A stretch of 21,547 nt of DNA, taken from assembly GCA_019420405.1 (NCBI GenBank), contig JAHZHF010000019.1, forward strand, positions 1,221-22,767, read 5' to 3'. Source of the DNA: Clostridiales bacterium. GTDB taxonomy: Bacteria > Bacillota > Clostridia > Lachnospirales > Lachnospiraceae. The translations under genes were made by a program, and so were the position numbers. Position 1 is the first letter of the stretch, and every line of letters starts with the position of its first letter. The notes under the pieces are model-generated. The model was not told where the DNA came from. It ran no database searches and was given only the letters and a program-made list of their open reading frames with translations. Shown piece by piece: positions 7,367-13,178 of the stretch.

Positions 7367-9229
7367 GTGAAAAATAATATTCAACGTTTTGGTAAATTTT
7401 TATCGGCAATGGTAATGCCGAATATCGGCGCACTGATCGCGTTTGGTTTCCTTGCGGCACTTTTTATCGACACCGGGTGGATTCCGAATGAGGGATTTAA
7501 CAGTATGGTCAGTCCCATGCTTACTTATCTGATCCCGATCCTTATCGCGTCTACCGGAGGCCGTATGGTAGGAGGCGACCGCGGACGCGTCGTCGGCGCT
7601 ATCGCGGTGATCGGCGCGATTCTGAGCAATACGGAAATCACAATGCTGATGGCGGCTATGGTGATGGGGCCTCTGGCCGGATTCTGTATTAAAAAGTTCG
7701 ACCAGGCTATGGAAGGCCATATGCCTGCCGGATTTGAGATGCTGATCAATAACTTTTCGGCAGGTATCATCGGAATGCTCCTGGCTATGCTCGGCTATAT
7801 CGTAATCGGCCCGGTTATGAGCGGCATTCTGGCTGTACTGTCGGCCGGAGTCAGCATTCTGGTGGAAAACAGTCTCCTTCCGCTGGTGTCGGTATTTATC
7901 GAACCGGCAAAAGTACTGTTTTTAAATAATGCAATCAACCATGGAATCTTTACTCCCCTTGCCACAGAACAGGCGGCAGAGTTCGGAAAATCCATTATGT
8001 ATATGCTGGAGCCGAATCCGGGGCCGGGACTTGGGGTGCTCCTTGCCTACATGTTCTTCTGTAAAGATAAGGTGACGAAAGATTCCGCTCCCGGCGCTGT
8101 GATCATCCATCTTCTGGGAGGAATCCACGAGATTTATTTCCCGTATATCCTGATGAATCCTCTGGTGATCGTTGCGCCTATCCTGGGCAATATGGCTGCT
8201 ATCTTCTGGTTTAACCTTACAGACTGCGGTCTGGTGGGACCTGCGTCCCCGGGATCGATTATCGCGTATCTGATGATGACGCCGGGATCTGACCTCTTGA
8301 AAGTGATCATCGGCGTGCTGATCTCAACCGGTATTTCCTTCGTGGTGGCGTCTCCGATTGTCAAGATGGCAGGGGGCAAGAGCCTGGAGGAAGCTCAGAG
8401 TGAGATGGCATCCATGAAAGCGGCTTCAAAGGGAGAGAATGTAGTACCCGGAACGATTGAGCGTTCGTCTGAAATCAGAAAAATTATTTTCGCATGTGAT
8501 GCGGGAATGGGTTCCTCTGCGATGGGGGCGACGAAATTCCGCAACAGGATCAAGAATGACCGGCCGGATATCACTGTTTCCAACACATCAGTAGATAATA
8601 TCCCTGCGGACTGCGATATCGCGGTAGTTCAGACTACGCTGGCTGCACGGGCGAAAAAATCAGCGCCTCAGGCACAGCTTATCACGATCGGAAACTTCCT
8701 GGCGGATCCGGCTCTTGACGCGCTGTATGTCCAGCTGACAACAGGTGACGCTCCTGCGGCGCCTGCGGGAGAAAATACCGATATTATTATACCGGACACT
8801 CCGATCAAGAAGCAGGTGATTGTTGCGGAAGGCATCAAACTGGGGCAGAAGCCGGTGACAAAGGAAGAGGCGATCCAGGCAGCAGGAGAGCTTCTGGTGA
8901 AATTGGGATATGTAGATGAGTCCTATGTAGACGCGATGCAGGAGCGAGAAAAGCTTGTATCCACATACATGGGCATGGGAGTTGCAATCCCCCATGGCAC
9001 AACTCAGGCAAAGGGGACGGTAAAGAAAACGGGAATTGTGTTTATCCAGTATCCGGAGGGAGTCGACTTCGGCACAGAGAAAGCACAGCTTGTATTCGGA
9101 ATCGCAGGCATCGGTGACGAACATCTGGATCTGTTAGGCAAGTTATGTACACTGCTGGAGGATCCGGCGCTTCTGGAAACCCTGAAGACCACGGATGATG
9201 TGAAATGGGTGCTTGAACAGCTGTCGTAG
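7367..9229 (+). CDS. mtlA-like: PTS EIICBA, mannitol family
   Basis: Membrane transporter that takes up and phosphorylates a hexitol or similar sugar using phosphate from HPr. The 620-aa chain has the mannitol-type order C-B-A. The EIIC domain (about 1-340) has many hydrophobic segments and the GIHEIYFPY signature. The EIIB domain has phospho-acceptor Cys377 in CDAGMGSS. The EIIA domain has phospho-acceptor His543 in AIPHGT. I chose the GTG at 7367 because GGAGG lies eight bases upstream and the protein then starts with NNIQRFG as in MtlA. ATGs at 7346 and 7352 are in frame but poorly placed. All three domains are intact. No mannitol-1-phosphate dehydrogenase of the MtlD type accompanies it; the SorE-like enzyme may take that role. 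Confidence 0.93.
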   Translation: MKNNIQRFGKFLSAMVMPNIGALIAFGFLAALFIDTGWIPNEGFNSMVSPMLTYLIPILIASTGGRMVGGDRGRVVGAIAVIGAILSNTEITMLMAAMVMGPLAGFCIKKFDQAMEGHMPAGFEMLINNFSAGIIGMLLAMLGYIVIGPVMSGILAVLSAGVSILVENSLLPLVSVFIEPAKVLFLNNAINHGIFTPLATEQAAEFGKSIMYMLEPNPGPGLGVLLAYMFFCKDKVTKDSAPGAVIIHLLGGIHEIYFPYILMNPLVIVAPILGNMAAIFWFNLTDCGLVGPASPGSIIAYLMMTPGSDLLKVIIGVLISTGISFVVASPIVKMAGGKSLEEAQSEMASMKAASKGENVVPGTIERSSEIRKIIFACDAGMGSSAMGATKFRNRIKNDRPDITVSNTSVDNIPADCDIAVVQTTLAARAKKSAPQAQLITIGNFLADPALDALYVQLTTGDAPAAPAGENTDIIIPDTPIKKQVIVAEGIKLGQKPVTKEEAIQAAGELLVKLGYVDESYVDAMQEREKLVSTYMGMGVAIPHGTTQAKGTVKKTGIVFIQYPEGVDFGTEKAQLVFGIAGIGDEHLDLLGKLCTLLEDPALLETLKTTDDVKWVLEQLS

Positions 9230-9247
9230 GGATATAAGTACAACTAA

Positions 9248-9296
9248 AAGCTGCGGTGACAGCCCTGATATCTGTCACCGCAGCTTCAACTTTTTT
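9248..9296. terminator. Strong bidirectional terminator between the PTS operon and the island
   Basis: A perfect 15-bp stem (9248-9262 with 9272-9286) with a 9-base loop is followed by CAAC and six T residues. On the opposite strand the stem is followed by CTTTTAG, so it may also stop transcripts coming leftward from the integrase. Confidence 0.9.
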
Positions 9297-9356
9297 ATTA
9301 ATACCCTTCTGAAAGGCCGGACTGTTACCGTACATTTGTTAACAAGTTACTAAACT

Positions 9357-9368
9357 GAACGTATGTTC
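9357..9368. promoter_or_regulatory. LexA/DinR (SOS) box-like site
   Basis: GAACGTATGTTC fits the Gram-positive LexA core GAAC-RNRY-GTTC exactly. Read on the - strand it matches the 14-base Bacillus-type consensus at 13 positions. It lies just outside the integrase gene, with no recognisable gene starting next to it, so it is either a relic or a site for an unseen transcript. Confidence 0.45.
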
Positions 9369-9381
9369 GAACGGCGCTCGC

Positions 9382-9415
9382 GGTTGACACAAAAAGTCCA
9401 GAAAACCTGTCAACC
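9382..9415. repeat. Inverted repeat near the left end of the island
   Basis: GGTTGACA (9382-9389) and TGTCAACC (9408-9415) are perfect 8-bp arms 18 bases apart. Together with the palindrome at 9473-9487 it lies just beyond the integrase stop codon, where attachment-site or integrase arm sites are often found. This role is inference only. Confidence 0.35.
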
Positions 9416-9472
9416 ACGGGCTTTTTCAGGCATATAAACACATGGAAAGTAAGTGCCTGACATGTGAAAAAA

Positions 9473-9487
9473 TGTGAACGGTTCACA
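9473..9487. repeat. Palindrome adjoining the integrase stop codon
   Basis: TGTGAACGGTTCACA has perfect 7-bp arms around one central base and ends seven bases from the integrase stop. It is a candidate recombination core or regulatory site. No matching copy was found at the right end of the island. Confidence 0.4.
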
Positions 9488-9493
9488 ACACGT

Positions 9494-10668
9494 TTACAAC
9501 AAATCTACTTTTATCTTTTCGATCTGCTCTCTGAGCTCTTCGACGGTTCGGTGTCCATAGATCTTGTTGGTGATGTCCGATCCAAAAGAGTGCCCCAACA
9601 TTCGCTTCCTGTCGTTTTCATTTACCCCGTATTTTTCACAGAGCGCTGAAAACGTATGGCGGCAGTCGTGAGGAGTGTGGCGCTCAATCTCAAGTTCATC
9701 TAAAGTATCATACATTTTATCCCGAAAACGTTCAGGAGTAATGGTCAGAATCTTCCCTTGTTCCTTTACCCGGCGGCGCACCAGCGGCAGAATTGCAGAG
9801 TGGATCGGGACTACTCTTTCCTTTCCTGCAGCTGTTTTCACTCCGCCCTTAAAATATTTTTCGTTCAAGTGTACTTCGAGAGTCCGGTATGCACTGATCC
9901 GGTATCCGGAGTAGCACATAATAAGCAGGAACTCTACAATAGGATCGGACTTGTGCTGCCACAACTTACGCAGATCGCTTTCTGAAAACGGGATGCCGTG
10001 TTCAGTATCGTCCGCTGTATTCATTTTGACGTAAAGGGCATAGTTCTTATCGCAAAGGTCATTTGCTTCTGCATAACTGTACATCTGGTTATACAGCGTT
10101 TTTATAAGCGCTGCGGATGACCGGGACAATCGTTCTCCGACCAGATCCATCTCTTTTTGAAGATCATCGGTTTTTAAGTCCGAAAATACCCTTTGATGCA
10201 GCTTTGACAAATTTCCATAGGCAGAACAAAGGCTTCTTTCCATTCCACGCCGCTGGCCGCCGTGACCGTACTCAGCCCCAAACTTATAAAGATAGAATCT
10301 TTTGAACACATCCTCAAAAGTTGGCTTGTTTCCATTATCTATGGACAATACAGCCTTGTTGTAATCAGCGATCAGCCCGTCAAACAGCTTTTCAGTGTTT
10401 GTTGCAGCGTTTCTCATTTGCTGTTCGATCAGGATTTCATCCCCTGGCTTATATGTCCCGGCTTTGTAGGATGTGAGTACTGCCAGCCCCACCATTCTGT
10501 CAGAAACATAGCATAGGGCAGGAGGCGTTTTCTTATGACCATTGTCATATTCTTCAACCGCAGGCGGATACACGCCATAGGGGTTCCTGCGGCCTTTCCC
10601 GAGGTATCTGATCTGGCCGTACCTCAGTAGCCATTCGGCAATTTTGGAAATTTCTTGCGTCTTGGCAT
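9494..10668 (-). pseudogene. int: Tyrosine recombinase (integrase) with a frameshift after codon 14
   Basis: Site-specific recombinase of the phage/ICE type, about 390 aa. The catalytic domain appears complete: Arg in SGYRISAYR, Lys in AAGKERVV, HDCRHTF, LGHSF and the nucleophile Tyr in NKIYGH. The best start is the ATG at 10668, which has AAGGTGAT six bases upstream and gives a basic MPRRKKFPKLPNGY. That frame then hits TGA at 10624-10626. The rest of the protein continues in the -1 frame (LRYGQIRYLGKG...). One missing base, an 8-base insertion or a programmed -1 shift would each explain this. A different ATG at 10687 opens the long frame, but no ribosome binding site precedes it. Identity is secure; whether it is inactive is not. 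Confidence 0.8.
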
Positions 10669-10734
10669 GGTTATCACCTTCTTTCATGGTATAAAAATAA
10701 CAGCCAGCACAAACGTTCTGGATTGTGTGACTGC

Positions 10735-10785
10735 CCCGAAGATGATACAATATTCCATGTGATAAGCTATTGTACGTCCTTCGGG
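10735..10785. other. Two-part hairpin in the integrase leader
   Basis: CCCGAAG/CTTCGGG (10735-10741 with 10779-10785) encloses TACAAT/ATTGTA (10746-10751 with 10769-10774), separated by a 4x4 internal loop. It lies 67 bases upstream of the integrase ATG. It may be a leader RNA structure or a DNA site of the element. Confidence 0.35.
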
Positions 10786-10825
10786 CCGTACTCCTATGAC
10801 CGTCCGGTGTTGGCGCATCGGGCGG

Positions 10826-10853
10826 TTGACTTTTTAGGTACATTTGCTATAAT
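10826..10853 (+). promoter_or_regulatory. Strong extended -10 promoter for the antitoxin RNA
   Basis: TTGACT (10826-10831), a 16-base spacer and a perfect TATAAT (10848-10853) preceded by TGC make an extended -10 promoter, among the best in the window. It points into a 100-base region without a reading frame that ends at a terminator. Perfect 7-bp arms GTACATT/AATGTAC (10838-10844, 10851-10857) overlap the -10. Confidence 0.75.
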
Positions 10854-10859
10854 GTACTT

Positions 10860-10962
10860 AACAGGATAGCCGGAAGGTGACTGCACCTCACCCGCCCCGG
10901 CGCAACTTCAAAAACTATAAAAGATAGTCGTCAGCTTTGCGAGGGCAGGACGGCTATTTTTT
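10860..10962 (+). ncRNA. Candidate antisense RNA antitoxin (RatA-like)
   Basis: An RNA of about 100 nt is bounded by the extended -10 promoter and the terminator stem 10924-10957 followed by a U run. It has no credible coding frame. It contains a small hairpin (AGGTG/CACCT) and a C-rich stretch (CACCCGCCCC) that could pair partially with the G-rich ribosome binding site of the toxin. It converges on the toxin gene and overlaps its last three codons and 3' untranslated region, the arrangement of txpA/RatA. Size and ends are inferred from signals, not measured. Confidence 0.6.
10924..10962. terminator. Bidirectional terminator shared by toxin and antitoxin
   Basis: Arms 10924-10932 and 10949-10957 pair over 9 positions on the + strand (one G-U), and the stem can be extended by flanking A/U pairs. 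The + transcript then has a U run at 10958-10962. The - transcript has one A-C mismatch and is followed by CTTTTAT. Both RNAs can therefore end here, with complementary loops. Confidence 0.7.
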
Positions 10963-11037
10963 ATGCGTATAATTCAGAATGGCTATGATCAGTAGGGCAA
11001 TGCTTACGATCAGGCTGAGTTCCTCATATGTACTCAT
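10954..11037 (-). CDS. Small holin-like toxin of a type I toxin-antitoxin system
   Basis: A 27-aa peptide starting MSTYEELSLIVSIALL and ending NYTHKK: a short polar start, one membrane-spanning hydrophobic helix (about residues 8-22) and a basic tail. This is the pattern of the Firmicutes 'putative holin-like toxin' family (short relatives of TxpA), which damage the cell membrane when over-translated. The G-rich site GGAGGGGGTGG precedes the ATG. In the leader, CCACCC can pair with GGGTGG of this site and hide it. The frame is open further upstream to 11145, but that part has no start signals. It is convergent with a candidate antitoxin RNA, and both end at a common terminator. It is the only apparently intact unit of the island. 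Confidence 0.75.
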   Translation of the reverse strand: MSTYEELSLIVSIALLIIAILNYTHKK

Positions 11038-11123
11038 AATTACCACCCCCTCCACAGGATTCTCGGAACGGGTGGGAGCTCGTCCTCCGGCTATCCGGGT
11101 AAGCACATTATTATGTTGTGGAT

Positions 11124-11151
11124 GCCCCAGCGCTCGGAGGAGCACCGGGGC
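11124..11151 (-). other. GC-rich hairpin just after the methylase pseudogene
   Basis: On the - strand 12 positions pair (two G-U) around a 4-base loop, starting six bases after the methylase stop. There is no U-tract. It may stabilise the 3' end of the mRNA or be a leftover end structure; it separates the methylase remnant from the toxin leader. Confidence 0.4.
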
Positions 11152-11157
11152 AGGGGA

Positions 11158-11914
11158 TTATCCGATTAATCCTTCTTTCTGTTCTTCCTCTTGGCTCATT
11201 GGAGGAATTTCCAAGTTGGAAATAAGCAACTCTTTTGCTGTTCTTTTCGTGTTTACAGAGTAATCCAAGTATATCGGTTGTTTTTTATTATTTTTATACA
11301 TTTTTTGAATAACCGTTGAGTCATCATAACTTACAAGCCAGGGATAAGCTTTCTTCTTAATGAAGTTGGCCAACTCACGATGTTGCTCATCATCGTAATA
11401 ATAACGGTATAATGAAGGCCCCTTTTCATAGTAAGGAGGATCAATATAGACAAAGGTATTATTATTGCGACGATATTTTGTATGATTTTTTAAAAATGCA
11501 AGTGCGTCAAGGTTATACAATTCAACTCGATCTGCAAAGTTGGCCAGTTTAAAAATACTCTCTATAATGCGCGCTTTGTTAAAGCGACAATCAATTCTGT
11601 ACTCAGATGTTTGGTCCATACCTCCGAGAGGATTGGCTTTTAAGATACCTGAAAAGTTTGTCCTATTCAGAAATAAGCCAGCAAATCCGATTTATACAGA
11701 ATTTTTATCTTCTAAATACTCAGAATTGCGGTAAAGTCACATCTCTGTCCATGTATTGATAGTGATATTAGTGGCGTCAATCATATGGATAAGTTCGGCT
11801 GTATGGTTCATAGAAAGTGCATCTGGTTAAATTTTCAATTTCTAATAATTTCTGTATGTATGGTACCAGTTTAGACTTTGCTCCTGGATACCGTAATGGG
11901 TTCTTAATTGACAT
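11158..11914 (-). pseudogene. D12-class DNA adenine methyltransferase, multiply broken
   Basis: Originally a Dam-like enzyme methylating adenine N6 in DNA. A good start (ATG 11914, AGGAG upstream) gives MSIKNPLRYPGAKSKLVPY, the SAM-binding N-terminus. The frame runs to FYEPY and then ends at 11777-11779. Homology resumes immediately in another frame as ELIHMIDATN, without the GG loop and roughly 35 residues that normally follow EPY, so there is an internal deletion. That frame carries two in-frame stops (TGA 11737-11739, TAA 11692-11694). After them come FLNRTNFSGI, KANPLGG and the catalytic DPPYYEKG. The last 153 codons, from ATG 11619, are open but cannot make a whole enzyme. The start lies about 50 bases after the upstream ATPase gene ends, so the two were probably an operon. 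Confidence 0.88.
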
Positions 11915-11965
11915 ATTATCATCTCCTAAGAAGAGTATACAATACACTGCATAATTTGGCCAGAG

Positions 11966-13051
11966 TTAATTAAGTTTTGGAATTTTTGTTCGGCCAGCTA
12001 CGATATTGAATTTTTGTTTAAATATATTTTTGAATGATTTATACTCTTCCTGGTGATCTTCAATCCAAAATTTCATTAAATCAATGTCTTCAAACATGTT
12101 TTTATTATTTAAAAACCAGTGCTTGTATTTATCTCGATCTTTCTTATATTCTGAATATTTTTCATTTATAAGGGGACTCATCTCTTTAAATGCGCGTAAA
12201 GTCAATCCCTTTTCGAAATAAGACGAAAGAATCTCATGTGTCGGTGGGAGAGTAGATAAATAATTATAAATAAGAGATTCAGGGCCTTCATTTCCAGGAA
12301 GAAAAATAACATTTTGATATTTCTGCGGTAAATCTCTGTATTTTGTGGTAGCTATATCCTTATCTCCATCTAAAATAAAAAGCACATTTTTAAAATATTC
12401 AGGATCGTTAAATAAAAGTGCCATCAAGGACTCTCCACCAAGTTTAATATCAATAAGTTGATAGCGGTCCTCGTATTCGGAAAGTAAGCGGGATATCATC
12501 CAACGCGCTTCAGCATCCTCCGAGTAAATTACAATTTTTTTCTTGGAGTTTGTAAGATAGTAATTGCTGATTAACATATCATTTTCCATTGCTTCATAAG
12601 TTGGATTATGTTTTATTTCCAATATTCTATTTGCCGTTGTAAAATATTTTATGTTGATATCCTGTGTATCTTTCTGTTTTTTATTCAGATATTCAAGAAT
12701 TTGTAACGAGTGAGTTGTAAAAACAGCTTGAAAATCAAATTGTCTGCTTGTATTGTATATTAAATCTACTAATCTTATTTGAGCTGCAGGATGAAGAGTA
12801 GCATCTAACTCATCTATTAGTAATAATCCGCCAAGCCAAGGGCGGTCTAACGCATCCCATTCGGAATGCAGTTTTATAAAAGATAACAACAAATATAAAA
12901 TTTGCATTAAATTATCTTGTCCAGATGAATTACTTAAATAATCATATGCGGGAGTGTTTACTCCTCTTGAACGTTTTTTGTTTATTTCATAGTTAGATAT
13001 GCTCTCAATAGTATCTTCTATTGACAATATATTCTTATAATTTGTTAATAA
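11966..13051 (-). pseudogene. OLD-like ATPase with C-terminal TOPRIM nuclease domain, N-terminus missing
   Basis: What remains is the second half of an ABC/SMC-type ATPase followed by a TOPRIM-like domain. Numbered from TTG 13027: ABC signature SSGQDN (34-39), Walker B LLLIDELD (68-75), the H-loop His106 in FTTHS, then IVIYSEDAEA (165-174) and LDGDKD (219-224) as the acidic TOPRIM motifs. No Walker A (GxxGxGKS) is present in any frame up to secA, and the frame is closed at 13052-13054. Some 150-200 N-terminal residues are therefore lost at the island junction, and the product cannot bind ATP normally. Codon use is very AT-rich compared with the flanking genes, a sign of transfer. OLD-family enzymes act in phage defence; the methylase next door supports that origin. 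Confidence 0.75.
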
Positions 13052-13062
13052 CTATGAACTGG

Positions 13063-13091
13063 TTGAATTACCCACCACTTAGTGATAAAAT
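13063..13091 (+). promoter_or_regulatory. Candidate secA promoter beside the island junction
   Basis: TTGAAT (13063-13068), a 17-base spacer and TAAAAT (13086-13091) preceded by TGA form an extended -10 promoter. It lies just right of the truncated ATPase, so the insertion or deletion appears to have spared it. Confidence 0.5.
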
Positions 13092-13178
13092 GGAAAACGG
13101 AGTGGCTTCGGAACGCACCGTCACACCGGCTGTGCAGAAGCTGAAATTGTATCAAAATTAAGGAGTTAATTGCGTAAT

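Larger units (their letters stand above)
10848..11112. repeat. Inverted repeat flanking the toxin-antitoxin locus
   Basis: The + strand at 10848-10874 and the - strand at 11112-11086 agree at 23 of 27 positions, including a shared GGATAGCCGGA and the -10 region; a CACCCG follows in both. The two convergent RNAs thus begin with nearly the same leader. This implies an inverted duplication of the promoter/leader region. Confidence 0.6.

Noticed and set aside
9363..9437. Short + strand frame beginning inside the LexA-like box
   Set aside because: 24 codons with no ribosome binding site; most likely chance.
10860..10962. Antitoxin leader as a par/Fst-type complementary repeat to the toxin leader
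   Set aside because: The repeat is inverted in the DNA, so the two RNAs carry the same sequence there rather than complementary ones; antisense pairing must be through the 3' overlap or the C-rich patch.
9297..13160. Direct repeats marking attL/attR
   Set aside because: Only 7-8 base matches (such as TTTGTTAA) were found between the two ends, which is within chance for AT-rich DNA.
13054..13161. 35-codon + strand frame just before secA
   Set aside because: It has no ribosome binding site, spans the island junction and overlaps the secA promoter; nothing in it is recognisable.
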